64,000 nucleotides of DNA from Desulforhopalus singaporensis (GCF_900104445.1 NZ_FNJI01000002.1:182505-246504); one strand, 5' to 3'; positions 29,140 through 38,656 are shown, counted from the stretch's first letter. Numbers and translations are program-made. Notes: generated by a model not told the origin, from the sequence alone.

Positions 29140-29693
29140 CGTGCACTCGCGTCTCCTTCTCTCCGGGAAATGGGGCATTCCCCATGCAACGCCCCTTGTT
29201 GATAAATAGATCTGCTCGCATCGCTACCATTGTACCATAATCATATGTGACAGACGAGGTCCTGATAACGATGCATTTTGTAACCAGACTTTCCGCAACC
29301 ACCCGACTTTTCCCACTATCCTCACCCTCACCCGGCAGCCATCGTTTTTTACCCAAAGATGGAAGGCTCCCTGTAGTTTATGCACCGAATTTTTGACAAT
29401 CCAGGCGACGAATCAGGTACCCATGTCGTGGACATGCCAAGGCGAGAGGAGGGTGATCCTTCATCCGGGAAAATAGTTGTATTAGTGGTATTTTCATAAA
29501 AAATCACCCGCTCAAATAAAATCCCTTTACTTTATCTTTAAATTTTGTTTATGATAATTTATCATCGTGTGATACATCAGATATCAGATACCTGAGAACA
29601 CAGAAGCAAGAGGGCAAAAAACAATCTTTAAAGAGTAAGAGGGTAGCATCGCAGCAGCTGAATAACCGTTTACACCTTTGCCAGGACAATACA
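29140..29693. other. Divergent regulatory region between gltB and the kinase gene
   Basis: This gap of about 550 bases holds no convincing ORF. Its right half is AT-rich and contains the palindrome at 29551-29565. It should carry both the gltBD promoter (leftward) and the kinase promoter. Confidence 0.5.
29551..29565. promoter_or_regulatory. Perfect 15-bp palindrome upstream of the kinase gene
   Basis: ATGATAATTTATCAT has seven-base perfect arms around a single T. It overlaps a possible -10 (TATGAT, 29550-29555), spaced 18 bases from TTTACT. The layout suggests a repressor operator, about 130 bp before the kinase start. The regulator is unknown. Confidence 0.4.
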
Positions 29694-31118
29694 TTGAAAA
29701 ACCACGCACACACCATACTGACCTTTCATCTGTCAAAAGAAGAAAGGTCCATTGTCAGGCACCGGGTTTCAGACCTTACGGCAGAAACGGTGGATGTCCG
29801 TGCAGCAGAGAGAGATATATGGAACAACACATCCATCCGACAAACAATCTGTCTCGCCGTTTGCAAAACCGGAGAAGATCATAAAAAGAATTGCCATACC
29901 ATCAGGCGTATCCGCAATCTTATCGGTGAATCGCGGCCCCTTATTGTTGTTATCAAACAGGATCATATTCGTAAATTAAAAGATTTCATAAAAGCGGGGG
30001 CCGACGACTTTATCACCTCCCCCATGACCATGGACCGGTTCCGACCGGTCTTCTCCTTTCTGCTGGAGATGAACATTACCGCTGGCGAGGCCACCGCCAC
30101 TCCAGGTGATAAAAGCGATATACAAAGAGGTTCCCGGCGGCTTTTGCGCCGCAAACCGCTAGGGCAGAAATGGCTGCCGCGCAAAAAGCTCGGCAAGGGC
30201 GGATGGAATACCGTGTGGCTGGTCGAGGACATCAACAGCGGCAGATTGGCCGTTGCCAAGGTGCCCTGTTCCAGGCTGCTGAATATCCGGATTCTGCGCA
30301 CTGCGGCCATCATGAAGAAACTCGGCCATCACCGCAACATTGCCGCGCTGCTGGAACTTGTAAAGCACAACGGCAAATTCGTATTGATCCAGGAGTATGT
30401 GCCGGGGCTGTCCCTTACAGACATATTGAAGCAGCCGTTGAGTCAGGGAGAAAAAGAAAGCTATCTGATGCAGCTGCTGCATGGAGTCTCCCACTGCCAC
30501 AAATACGCCATCCTGCATCGCGACATAAAACCGGACAACATCATCATCACCGGAACCGGCGTCCTCAAGCTCCTCGACTTCGGCATTGCACGGGACCTCT
30601 CCTGGCAATCAACCAGCAACAGCTCAGAGGGTACCGTGGAGTATATGCCGCCGGAACAACTTGAAGGAATAAGCTGTATCCAGAGCGATATCTGGTCAAT
30701 AGGAGTTATTCTTCATATTTTCGCCACCGGCACCCTGCCCTGCTGCCACCTGAGCGGAGGCCACCCGAGCGATATTCTGTCGGCCTCGTCCATCACCAGG
30801 CCGAGCGAACTCAATCCCCTGATCTCCGAATGGCTGCAGCAGGTCATAATGACCTGTTTACAAAGAGATCCCAACAGGCGCTATGGTAACGGGCAAGTTC
30901 TGCTCGATGAGCTGGCAGCTTTTTACCCGGTCATCAAGCAAGCAGAACAATTTCCCAGGGCCGGCTACGGCCTGCTGCCCTCTCTTTCTGCGGTCGTGCA
31001 GAACACCCGACCAAAAACCAGACGGATTCCGGGACTGGCAGGTATCAGCCCCCCCTTCTCCTTTCTAGCACAGCTGAAACATGCTGTGTCGTTCGCCATA
31101 CCGCGGCGGCAGCCCTGA
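29694..31118 (+). CDS. Ser/Thr protein kinase with N-terminal degenerate receiver-like domain
   Basis: The 474-residue protein starts with TTG, preceded by AGGA; no upstream or nearby ATG fits. Residues 1-125 look like a receiver fold whose last part, FIKAGADDFITSPMTMDRF, matches the end of response regulators but has Ser where Lys is expected. The phosphoacceptor Asp is not evident. A Hanks-type kinase follows from about 160 to 420. The P-loop is LGKGGWNTVWLVED, the catalytic loop HRDIKPDN is near 274, and DFGIARDL is near 294, followed by GTVEYMPPEQ. The usual Glu of helix C is not obvious (ILRTAAIMKKL). No membrane segment is visible. The target is unknown. Confidence 0.88.
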   Translation: MKNHAHTILTFHLSKEERSIVRHRVSDLTAETVDVRAAERDIWNNTSIRQTICLAVCKTGEDHKKNCHTIRRIRNLIGESRPLIVVIKQDHIRKLKDFIKAGADDFITSPMTMDRFRPVFSFLLEMNITAGEATATPGDKSDIQRGSRRLLRRKPLGQKWLPRKKLGKGGWNTVWLVEDINSGRLAVAKVPCSRLLNIRILRTAAIMKKLGHHRNIAALLELVKHNGKFVLIQEYVPGLSLTDILKQPLSQGEKESYLMQLLHGVSHCHKYAILHRDIKPDNIIITGTGVLKLLDFGIARDLSWQSTSNSSEGTVEYMPPEQLEGISCIQSDIWSIGVILHIFATGTLPCCHLSGGHPSDILSASSITRPSELNPLISEWLQQVIMTCLQRDPNRRYGNGQVLLDELAAFYPVIKQAEQFPRAGYGLLPSLSAVVQNTRPKTRRIPGLAGISPPFSFLAQLKHAVSFAIPRRQP

Positions 31119-31244
31119 GCGTTCCCCGCACTGCAGTACCAAGGACAACATGCTCCGAGTATGCCACCCTGAACAGTTATGGGCCAGCAAGGCCTTTTGC
31201 AGACGAAGCTCCTTTTTTAATCTACATTAACGGAGGTACACGAA

Positions 31245-33230
31245 ATGACCGAGGTGCAACTTAAAGAAATTTACCCTGTTCCTGAACATTTCCGCGAAAA
31301 AGCACACATAAAGAGCTTTGAACAATATCGGACCATGTGGCTTGAATCGGTAAATGATCCTGAACGCTTCTGGGGATCGGTCGCCGACAGGGAGATCACC
31401 TGGTTTAAAAAATGGGACAAGGTTGTCGATTACAATTTCGGCACCAGCGGCGACGACCACTACATAAAATGGTTCACCAACGGCAAGCTCAATGTCTCCT
31501 ACAACTGCATCGACAGGCACCTGGCAGAAAAAGGCGGCCAGACCGCCCTTATCTGGGAAGGTAACAGTCCGGATGAAAGCAGGACCTTCACCTATCGCGA
31601 ACTTCATACCGAAGTATGCACCTTTGCCAATGTGCTCAAGAAAAACGGGGTGCAAAAAGGTGATGTCGTCACCTTTTATCTACCGATGATCCCGGAACTG
31701 GCCATCGGCATTCTTGCCTGCACCAGGATCGGCGCGATCCACGCAGTGGTCTTCGGCGGCTTTTCATCGGAGGCCCTGGCGGACAGAATCAACGACAGCA
31801 AAAGCTGTCTGCTGGTGTCCTGCGACGGCTCGTTTCGCGGCAACAAAGCCGTCCCCCAGAAGGCCAACGCCGATCTGGCGATAGCAAAATGCGACTCGAT
31901 CCAAAAACATCTCGTGATAGAAAGGGGTGGGCGGGAAAATATTCCGGTCGACTGGAACGACCAGATCGACCTCTGGTACCATCAGGAAGTCACGAAAGTA
32001 GACGGATACTGTCCGGCCGAAGAGATGGATGCGGAAGATCCTCTTTTCATTCTTTATACCTCTGGGTCTACCGGAAAACCAAAAGGAGTCATGCATACCA
32101 CCGGAGGGTATCTGACCTATGTAGCCTTTACCCACAAGATGGTGTTCGACTACCATGACGGCGACATCTACTGGTGTACCGCCGATATAGGCTGGGTCAC
32201 CGGCCATTCCTACATCGTTTACGGCCCCCTGGCCAACGGCGCTACAACCATAATGTTTGAAGGAGTGCCCAACTATCCCGACTTCAGCAGGTTCTGGCAG
32301 ATCGTCGAGAAATATCGGGTGAACATCTTCTACACCGCCCCGACAGCGATAAGGGCGCTTGCCAAGCAGGGCGATAAATGGGTCGACGGGTGCGACCTCT
32401 CTTCCCTCAAGCTGCTGGGATCGGTGGGCGAACCCCTGAACCCGGAAGCGTGGAACTGGTATTACCAGAAAATAGGCAGAGGCCAGTGTCCCATCGTCGA
32501 CACCTGGTGGCAGACCGAAACAGGCGGAATTCTCATCTCTCCGCTGCCCGGAGCCATCGACATCAAGCCGGCCCAGGCCACGGTGCCATTTTTCGGGGTC
32601 GAACCGGTAATCGTCGATGACGACGGCAACGAACTTGAAGGAGAGTGCGAAGGCAATCTGCTGATCAAGAGTTCCTGGCCCGGACAGATCCGGGGAGTGT
32701 ATAAAAATCCGCAGAGAAGCTACGAAACCTATTTTGCGAAATTCCCGGGAAGATACTGCACCGGCGACGGCTGCAGGAGAGATCGCGACGGCTACTACCA
32801 GATAACCGGACGGGTGGACGACGTCATAAACGTATCCGGCCACCGCATGGGCACCGCGGAGATCGAATCGGCGCTGGTATCCCATCCCTATGTTGCGGAA
32901 TCGGCGGTTGTCGGCTACCCCCACCCGGTCAAGGGACAGTCGATATATGCTTTCGTGTCGCTCAATGCAGGAGTGGACAAGAGCGATGCGTTGAAAAAAG
33001 AACTCGTCGCCCTGGTAAGAAAAGAGATCGGCCCCATTGCCACGCCGGAGATGATCCAATGGACCGACGACCTTCCCAAGACCCGTTCAGGAAAAATCAT
33101 GCGACGGATCCTGAAACAGATCGCCCAGGGAAACTTTGACAAAAAACCGATGGGAGACACATCGACGCTGGCCGACCCGACAACGGTCGACACCATAATC
33201 GAGGAAGCACAGAAACTTCTGAACGCATAA
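31245..33230 (+). CDS. acs: Acetyl-CoA synthetase (AMP-forming)
   Basis: This enzyme makes acetyl-CoA from acetate, ATP and CoA. The 661 residues match the family length of about 650. The ATG has GGAGG upstream. AMP-binding motifs are [15 protein letters not shown] near residue 270 and WWQTETGG near 420. The acyl-CoA motif [16 protein letters not shown] is near 525. The C-terminal [11 protein letters not shown] holds the Lys that is acetylated in regulated Acs enzymes. It may activate acetate produced by the alcohol/aldehyde pathway or taken up from outside. It stands alone between the kinase and a flavodoxin gene. Confidence 0.97.
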   Translation: MTEVQLKEIYPVPEHFREKAHIKSFEQYRTMWLESVNDPERFWGSVADREITWFKKWDKVVDYNFGTSGDDHYIKWFTNGKLNVSYNCIDRHLAEKGGQTALIWEGNSPDESRTFTYRELHTEVCTFANVLKKNGVQKGDVVTFYLPMIPELAIGILACTRIGAIHAVVFGGFSSEALADRINDSKSCLLVSCDGSFRGNKAVPQKANADLAIAKCDSIQKHLVIERGGRENIPVDWNDQIDLWYHQEVTKVDGYCPAEEMDAEDPLFILYTSGSTGKPKGVMHTTGGYLTYVAFTHKMVFDYHDGDIYWCTADIGWVTGHSYIVYGPLANGATTIMFEGVPNYPDFSRFWQIVEKYRVNIFYTAPTAIRALAKQGDKWVDGCDLSSLKLLGSVGEPLNPEAWNWYYQKIGRGQCPIVDTWWQTETGGILISPLPGAIDIKPAQATVPFFGVEPVIVDDDGNELEGECEGNLLIKSSWPGQIRGVYKNPQRSYETYFAKFPGRYCTGDGCRRDRDGYYQITGRVDDVINVSGHRMGTAEIESALVSHPYVAESAVVGYPHPVKGQSIYAFVSLNAGVDKSDALKKELVALVRKEIGPIATPEMIQWTDDLPKTRSGKIMRRILKQIAQGNFDKKPMGDTSTLADPTTVDTIIEEAQKLLNA

Positions 33231-33389
33231 TAAAAGCGGTATGGCCGGACAGCATCTGTTCACTGCCGGCTTACACCGAAAGCGTTTTCTGCTTCACCAT
33301 GGTACCGCGCAAATGGTATTTTACAGGTAGTCACCCGGAACAGGGGAAGATTCTCAAGCCAAACAGCACAGTGGAGGGAGCTTTTTCCA

Positions 33390-33851
33390 ATGAATAAAAA
33401 GACTATCCTGATAATTTACCATTCCCAGACCGGTACCATGGAAATTATGGCGCAGCGGCTGACCAGCGGGGCCAGAAAAGAACCAAATGTCGAAGTGATA
33501 TGCAAGAAAGCCTGTGACGCCGACCTCAATGACCTTCTGAACTGCAACGGGATTGCTATCGGCTCTCCGGAATATTTTGGTACGATGGCCGGGATGATAA
33601 AGGATTTTTTTGATCGAACCTATGAAGGAGCGAAAGACAAAACCATCGGTCTTCCCTTCATACTCTTCGTCTGTGCTGGAAACGACGGGCGGGGTGCCAT
33701 AACCCAGATCGAAAGAATTGCCGCCGGCTACAAATGGGCCAAGGCCCAGGAAGCGGTCAGGGTCGTCGGAAAACCGACGGAAAAAGACCTTGAGCAGCTC
33801 GAAGAGCTTGGTCACGCCCTGTCCGCCGGGGTGGATCTGGGTATTTTTTAA
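33390..33851 (+). CDS. Flavodoxin-like / NADPH-dependent FMN reductase family protein
   Basis: The 153-residue protein has the phosphate-binding loop YHSQTGTMEIMA near residue 10 and the flavin-contacting GSPEYFGTMAGMIKDFFDR near 65. These are hallmarks of flavodoxin-fold reductases that hold FMN. It could carry electrons between cytoplasmic partners or reduce small molecules. GGAGGGAG lies before the ATG. It follows acs after 160 bases, too far to be sure of co-transcription. The specific role is not identifiable. Confidence 0.85.
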   Translation: MNKKTILIIYHSQTGTMEIMAQRLTSGARKEPNVEVICKKACDADLNDLLNCNGIAIGSPEYFGTMAGMIKDFFDRTYEGAKDKTIGLPFILFVCAGNDGRGAITQIERIAAGYKWAKAQEAVRVVGKPTEKDLEQLEELGHALSAGVDLGIF

Positions 33852-33866
33852 TTACTGCGGGATATC

Positions 33867-33887
33867 CCGGCCACCCCCCGTGGCCGG
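33867..33887. terminator. GC-rich hairpin between convergent genes
   Basis: CCGGCCAC and GTGGCCGG enclose five C residues. No T-run follows. It lies between the flavodoxin-like gene and the leftward outer-membrane protein gene, and could mark both transcript ends. Confidence 0.5.
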
Positions 33888-33953
33888 CCCCGCAGGTGGC
33901 TGCATTATCATGCTGACAATACGGTAAAAGCGGGACCGGACAAGACGGAGCCG

Positions 33954-34991
33954 TTAGAAATTGGCGCCAAGGCTCAGGTACACCGAGGTCTGTTTCGATT
34001 CCGACTCTACCCTGTTGGAGAGGAAATAGCCGGTCTCGACATACGACTGGTCCATGGTCCCGTCAACATCGATATCGGTATGCTGGAAGCCGAGGAGCAT
34101 AAACCAGCGCGGAGTGAAATTGTACTTGCCCGAAGCATTGAATATCAGTGCCGTACCATCCATATCGCTTTTGCTGATCTTGCCGCCGAACTCGCGCATC
34201 AGGTGGTGGTCTTCGTCTTCTGCGCTGGCAAAGGGCGAGAACGCAAACGATGCATCGAAGCTGAACTTGTCACCGACACCAAACCCGGTCCCGAGAAGAA
34301 GATAGGGAATGGAATATTCGATATCATAGGTGATGCCAACCCGGCCGTCGCCTTCAAAGTAAAACCCGGGAAGTCCCGAAGGCGAGTATTGCGTGATCAG
34401 GGCTCCGTCAAAGCTGAAATCCTGATACTGATAGCCGGCTCCGCCGTAGAGAACGAACCCGTTTTTATTAACAAAAATATAGGATAAATCGATATTTATA
34501 ACAAAAGCGCTGAAGTCCTCTATGGACGACTCCGAATAGACGTCCAGCCGGGACGGATCGAGATCGGTGAGCCAATCCGAGTCTTTCATCTCGTCGTCGG
34601 GGTCGGAGAGATCCATCTTAAAATAGCCGCTCAACCGCCATTTATCATGGAACACGGCCAGGCCGTCAATGCGGCCAAGAACCACATCCAGGGGCCACTC
34701 AAGCTCGCTGAAAGGGAAATACCCTCCTGAGGTCTCACCGTCAAATGTTACCGGATAGCCTATCTGATAAGTGGTGTCACCACTCATCATTTCCGTTCCT
34801 ACGCTAAGAGACGACACCGCCCTGTTCGTTACAGTCGTCTCCGGCATTGACGCTGCCTCCGCAGGCGTTGTCTCCGCTGGCGTTGTCTCCACTGGCGCTG
34901 TCTCCGCAGCTTTTGCCGCAACCGGAAGACAGAGCAGAACGCAGGAACAAATTGTTAAAAGCTGTTTCTTTCGATCGATACTTGCTTTCAT
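33954..34991 (-). CDS. Predicted outer-membrane beta-barrel protein
   Basis: The start is the ATG at 34989-34991 with GGGAGG upstream; a longer frame has no ribosome-binding site. The 345-residue product begins with a clear signal peptide (KKQLLTICSCVLLCLPVAAKAA). A low-complexity Pro/Thr/Glu/Ala linker follows (AETTPAETTPAEAA). The rest alternates aromatic and glycine residues, with strand-like runs such as KNGFVLYGGAGYQYQDFSF, and ends in YLSLGANF, a typical C-terminal barrel strand with terminal Phe. It should sit in the outer membrane. I cannot assign a substrate or a named family. Confidence 0.8.
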   Translation of the reverse strand: MKASIDRKKQLLTICSCVLLCLPVAAKAAETAPVETTPAETTPAEAASMPETTVTNRAVSSLSVGTEMMSGDTTYQIGYPVTFDGETSGGYFPFSELEWPLDVVLGRIDGLAVFHDKWRLSGYFKMDLSDPDDEMKDSDWLTDLDPSRLDVYSESSIEDFSAFVINIDLSYIFVNKNGFVLYGGAGYQYQDFSFDGALITQYSPSGLPGFYFEGDGRVGITYDIEYSIPYLLLGTGFGVGDKFSFDASFAFSPFASAEDEDHHLMREFGGKISKSDMDGTALIFNASGKYNFTPRWFMLLGFQHTDIDVDGTMDQSYVETGYFLSNRVESESKQTSVYLSLGANF

Positions 34992-35424
34992 AAGACCTCC
35001 CTTGTTTGCCTTTGCAAAATACATAGTTACCACATGTTTCACCCACCTTACCCACTTCATTTTACAGACAGGACCACATCTTTACCAATAAAAAAAAGAC
35101 AGCCGCTTTTCCGGCAGGCAACAACCATACCATCGGTTTTTTTTTTGCGCTTCTTCTCAGATGTTTTAAAAATCAGCTGCAGGATAAGGATTTCCAGGTA
35201 AAACCAATCTCGGGACCAGCCCTAAAACCAGCTCCGGCTTTCATGCCAGTCTACATGATATTCACAAAAAAAAAGGCACCAACCCCGGTAACAAGAGGAG
35301 ATAAGGTTCTGCCGACAAATGCAATACCGATACAAAAGAGCTTGGTTATACAACAAAACAAGGCGCAGTGGCGTGACAACCACTGCGCCTTGGAGACGAC
35401 TGCACAAACCAGCGCAACATGTCG
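34992..35424. other. Intergenic region upstream of the barrel protein gene
   Basis: These 433 bases hold the rhodanese terminator (35359-35392) and presumably the promoter of the barrel protein gene. Long A- and T-runs are present. No ORF is supported. Confidence 0.5.
35359..35392 (-). terminator. Terminator after the rhodanese gene
   Basis: CAAGGCGCAGTGG and its exact 13-base complement enclose an 8-base loop. Read leftward it is followed by TTTTGTTG. It ends the MauE-rhodanese transcript. Confidence 0.85.
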
Positions 35425-35943
35425 TTACTCGGCAACAACGTCATACCCGGCACCCTTCCAGGCATAAATCCCGCCCGGATGCCTGAATACATTTGTATAG
35501 CCAAGTTTTTTCGCCCACAATGCCCCGTTATGGCTCCTGGTGCATTTTACAAAACCGCAATAGATAACGATCTTTTTGTTTTTGTCAGGTCCGAGCAGTG
35601 CGGCAAAATCTTCCGCGGACTTGCCCCCGGTCTGTTCCTTGTCCCACTTATCCATCTCGGGAATTGGGAAAAGAAACTGCTTGGCGGTGGGAATATGGCC
35701 TTTTTGATAGCTCGCCTCAAACGGCATGGTATCGATAACCAGCAGATCGTCGCCAGCCTGCAGCAGGTCATTGAGCTCTGACGTTGTAATAATATCATAG
35801 CCGCCTCTCATCACTTCCCTTACCAGCTTTACCGCCCCTTGCTCCTTTTCCACTTCATCCTTGAATTTCGATCCGAAAGCAAAGCCGTTGGCCGCAAAGG
35901 CCAGGGCAACAACAACCATCACCACTACTTTTTTCATTTTCAT
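35425..35943 (-). CDS. Exported rhodanese-like protein
   Basis: The 172-residue protein starts at ATG 35941-35943, overlapping the MauE stop codon by ATGA and with GGAG just upstream. An N-terminal signal peptide (KKVVVMVVVALAFAANGFA) sends it to the periplasm. The rhodanese domain covers about 45-170. The active-site Cys is in IVIYCGFVKCTRSHNG, and HPGGIYAWKGAGYDV ends the fold. The extended CGFVKCTRS loop, with a second Cys, differs from the usual CxxGxRS form. It may carry sulfane sulfur or act in redox exchange. It is co-transcribed with a MauE/DoxX-type membrane protein. Confidence 0.88.
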   Translation of the reverse strand: MKMKKVVVMVVVALAFAANGFAFGSKFKDEVEKEQGAVKLVREVMRGGYDIITTSELNDLLQAGDDLLVIDTMPFEASYQKGHIPTAKQFLFPIPEMDKWDKEQTGGKSAEDFAALLGPDKNKKIVIYCGFVKCTRSHNGALWAKKLGYTNVFRHPGGIYAWKGAGYDVVAE

Positions 35944-36404
35944 CTTTCTCCGGTAATATATTTTTTTCTTGTCGCCGGAAGATACAAAAGGGAAAAACCG
36001 ACGACCAGCAGCATGACAATATCCCTTGCCAGTGATAGCCGGATGGAACCAAACGCTTCCCGCTCGGGATCTTCCGGCCCGAAACATCCGCAATCTATAT
36101 CGAGTCCGGCCCATATCGCGTAGCAGAGGATTGCAATAAAAAAGAGCAGTAATGCAAACGTCGCCGCGACACAGCCGATATTGCCACGAAACAGTCCGAG
36201 GGCGAGCACGATTTCCCCCAACGACACCATCAACGCAACAGGCAATAGAAGCGGCTCCCAGAGGAGTCCGTAGGCGGCAATGATCTCGGCAAACCCGCCA
36301 AAATCGAACAGCTTGGACACCCCTGCATAGAAGAAGATGCATCCTATAACCCATCGCCCGACACACTCTGACAGCCGGATTATTTCTTGTGCACGATCTT
36401 TCAT
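35940..36404 (-). CDS. MauE/DoxX-family membrane protein
   Basis: This 154-residue inner-membrane protein has four hydrophobic helices (about 15-35, 45-70, 75-100 and 125-145). The pattern IGCIFFYAGVSKLFDF at the start and DIDCGCFGPEDPE in the third loop is typical of the MauE branch of the DoxX superfamily. The paired Cys residues may exchange electrons or disulfides with the periplasm. It overlaps the exported rhodanese gene by 4 bp, suggesting that the two proteins work together on a thiol or sulfur reaction. The exact function is unknown. Confidence 0.85.
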   Translation of the reverse strand: MKDRAQEIIRLSECVGRWVIGCIFFYAGVSKLFDFGGFAEIIAAYGLLWEPLLLPVALMVSLGEIVLALGLFRGNIGCVAATFALLLFFIAILCYAIWAGLDIDCGCFGPEDPEREAFGSIRLSLARDIVMLLVVGFSLLYLPATRKKYITGER

Positions 36405-36751
36405 TTAAAAAAAATTTCCCTTGCAGAACTTATCCATTTCCTTGCAAGACTGCTGCATCAGGCCAGGGTAACGTGGGGACAACATGAAATATTTTCACCT
36501 GTTTGTCCAATAGTTAAAACCTATGAAAGACAGCTTTTGGTATTGCGGCAGCTTATGGGATTTTGCTTGAGGAAAAAAGGACTAATAAAAAGTGCAGCAG
36601 AGCTCAAGAGGGTATACCGGTGTTTCTTCAACACCAATATCCCGCGGCTCCGGCAATAACAAAACCGCGTTTTCTGGATACCTTGCCGCGGCCAACTGCA
36701 GGCAGCCAACCGAATTGGTGCCTGCCTGAATCGACTCATGGGGGATGGGCG
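36405..36751. other. Intergenic region between hypD-like and MauE genes
   Basis: These 347 bases should contain the promoter of the MauE-rhodanese operon. I saw no ORF that stands out and no clear terminator for the hypD-like gene. Confidence 0.4.
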
Positions 36752-37837
36752 CTAGGTGTTTCTGGTTTCCTGGACGTTGTACTTGAAATAGGAGTGGCAT
36801 ATCCCCTCGTCCGAGATCATGCAGGGGCCGATCGGGGATTCAGGAGTACAGACCATGCCAAAAGCCGGACAGTCGGGAGGCAATCCCCGGCCGCTGATGA
36901 TGGCGTTGCATTGGCACATGCACGATTCCTGTCCCTCTTTGAACCGTACGTTGAACCGTTTGGTCGCATCGTAGAGGGAGAGCTCGTCACGGATCACGAA
37001 ACCGCTGCGTTCAATGGTTCCCAAGCCGCGCCAGTCGGTATCGGTGGTGAAGAACACCTCCGACACCATGCGCCTTGCTTTTTTGTTCTCATCGCTGGAA
37101 TAGATGAACGCAGAGGTGTCGTCAAATTCGGTTTCATTGTTTCTGATCTGTGTCACCAGACTGACCAGCCCTTCGAGGATATCGACAACCTCAAAACCAC
37201 CTATATAACAGGAAAGTTTGTGTTTCTTGGCAAGCTCGGTATATGCCTGGTTATCAGAAATGGTGTTCACATGATCGGAACAGAGCAGTCCCCTGATATT
37301 TAAGTCGGGATCCAGCATGAGATGATCGATGGTGGGCGGCAGCAGCCTGATGGACGGGACGACGCAGAAATTTTCAACCCCGAGTTTTGCCGCTTCAAGT
37401 ATCGTTTCGGCAACCGCCGGAGCGGTGGCCTCGAACCCCACTGCCGGGTAGACCACGGTGAAATCGGGTTCTCGTTTTGCAAGGTCAAGGGCATCCATCG
37501 GCGAGGTGATAATTTCAACCCGGGCACCTTTTCCGCGAATTGAGCCAAGGGTATCCTTACTGCCGGGAATGCGCAGCAGATCCTCGCACGCCGCTGTTAT
37601 CACCTTGGGCTGCATGCCGATTTTAACAAAGGCATCAATATGCCCGGCTGGCATGACGCAGGCGCTGCAGCCCGGCCCGGTAACCAGCTCCAGATCTTCT
37701 GGTAATTGTTCTCTTATTCCGGCTCTTAGTATTGCCCGGTTCTGAGTACCACAAACGACCATGAGCCGAATAGGCCGGTCCACCAACTCATGTAACTTTG
37801 CAAACAACTCTTTTTGACGATCAAGATCTTCAGTCAC
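36752..37837 (-). CDS. HypD-like [NiFe]-hydrogenase maturation protein, divergent
   Basis: The 361-residue protein aligns in order with HypD, the scaffold on which Fe(CN)2CO is assembled. The first Cys motif reads VVCGTQNRAI, where classic HypD has CGTH. The second is GPGCSACVMP (classic GPGCPVCVTP). The PGHVS motif is replaced by SDHVNTI. The C-terminal [4Fe-4S] region, CMCQCN to CTPESPIGPCMI, keeps its Cys residues. The start is GTG and overlaps the upstream small ORF by 8 bases. No other hyp genes or hydrogenase genes are in the window. It may be a paralogue with a new role rather than the hydrogenase protein itself. Confidence 0.82.
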   Translation of the reverse strand: MTEDLDRQKELFAKLHELVDRPIRLMVVCGTQNRAILRAGIREQLPEDLELVTGPGCSACVMPAGHIDAFVKIGMQPKVITAACEDLLRIPGSKDTLGSIRGKGARVEIITSPMDALDLAKREPDFTVVYPAVGFEATAPAVAETILEAAKLGVENFCVVPSIRLLPPTIDHLMLDPDLNIRGLLCSDHVNTISDNQAYTELAKKHKLSCYIGGFEVVDILEGLVSLVTQIRNNETEFDDTSAFIYSSDENKKARRMVSEVFFTTDTDWRGLGTIERSGFVIRDELSLYDATKRFNVRFKEGQESCMCQCNAIISGRGLPPDCPAFGMVCTPESPIGPCMISDEGICHSYFKYNVQETRNT

Positions 37838-38066
37838 GGTCCAGGTCCAGCATCCATTCTGTTAACGACTTGGCCGGAAGTGAATAGTTTTCATCTTCCG
37901 GTTCTACAATTTCCACACCGGGAAACTGTGATTTCCTGGTGTCTGTTATTACTCGTTTTCTGCTTTCCTCGTCAACTCTTTTAGGTTCCCGATTTCTTTC
38001 TTTTCCCTCTCCGTTTTTCTTTTTCGCTGCATAGTACCAACGAAAAATCCGCGCAAAGCGGACCAT
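37830..38066 (-). CDS. Small basic protein of unknown function, upstream of the HypD-like gene
   Basis: This 78-residue ORF starts at ATG 38064-38066. It begins MVRFARIFRWYYAAKKKN and has a very charged middle (KNGEGKERNREPKRVDEE) and an acidic end (WMLDLDRD). The last codons overlap the GTG of the HypD-like gene by 8 bases, a layout typical of translational coupling, which is the main reason to call it. I do not recognise a family. It could also be a chance frame. Confidence 0.5.
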   Translation of the reverse strand: MVRFARIFRWYYAAKKKNGEGKERNREPKRVDEESRKRVITDTRKSQFPGVEIVEPEDENYSLPAKSLTEWMLDLDRD

Positions 38067-38414
38067 ACCTGCCGCCAAAAACGCAAAGGTAATCTCTTAT
38101 ACTACAAAATTTTTTAAAAATCACAACAAAGACGCGACACTCTTTCTCCATCCGCCCTGACCCCGCTAAACCCAGGACCGCACCCAGCCCTCGCACAACC
38201 GATTGACCACCACCTGGAAACAGCTTTTTTGGTTACTTGCCGGACCCGCACGGCTGTCCGGAACAGTATTGGTACGGCCAGAGGATTTGCTTTTCGCCCG
38301 AATTAGCTCTTTACAAAAAATAGAGGCGGTGACACAATGTGCCCAACTGATGCACCGTGGCCAGAAACCTTGCCACCGTAAACGTTAAAAAGATCCATAA
38401 GTGGAGGTATATTC
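38067..38414. other. Divergent intergenic region before the tautomerase gene
   Basis: These 348 bases lie between the leftward small ORF and the rightward tautomerase gene. They should hold two divergent promoters. I see no other structure. Confidence 0.4.
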
Positions 38415-38603
38415 ATGCCGTATGTCAATATCAGGGTTGCAGGAACACTGACCAAGGAACAGAAAGCGAAAATCGCCAAGGGTGTTACCGAAGTCATCTG
38501 CAACGAAGCCAACAAACCCCCGGAGAGCGTTCTGGTCATGATAGATGAGCTGGCACCGGAAAACATTGCCAAAAAAGGCGAGCTCCTAGACCCGCCCGCA
38601 TAA
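38415..38603 (+). CDS. 4-oxalocrotonate tautomerase family protein
   Basis: This 62-residue protein begins MPYVNIRVAG; after Met removal the catalytic Pro1 is exposed. Length and pattern fit the 4-OT family (TKEQKAKIAKGVTEVI, then a C-terminal strand). These small enzymes form hexamers and interconvert keto and enol forms of unsaturated acids. GGAGG lies before the ATG. It stands alone, so the substrate cannot be inferred. Confidence 0.92.
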   Translation: MPYVNIRVAGTLTKEQKAKIAKGVTEVICNEANKPPESVLVMIDELAPENIAKKGELLDPPA

Positions 38604-38608
38604 AAGCC

Positions 38609-38656
38609 GCCCCCTCCTCATGGTGCTGCATCCCAGGAGGGGGCGTCCGTTTTTTT
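38609..38656 (+). terminator. Terminator after the tautomerase gene
   Basis: CGCCCCCTCCT pairs with AGGAGGGGCG, one C being bulged, followed a few bases later by seven T residues. It separates the tautomerase gene from the leftward DNA ligase gene. Confidence 0.82.

Noticed and set aside
31764..33059. 431-residue leftward open frame
   Set aside because: It is opposite acs and has no family features.
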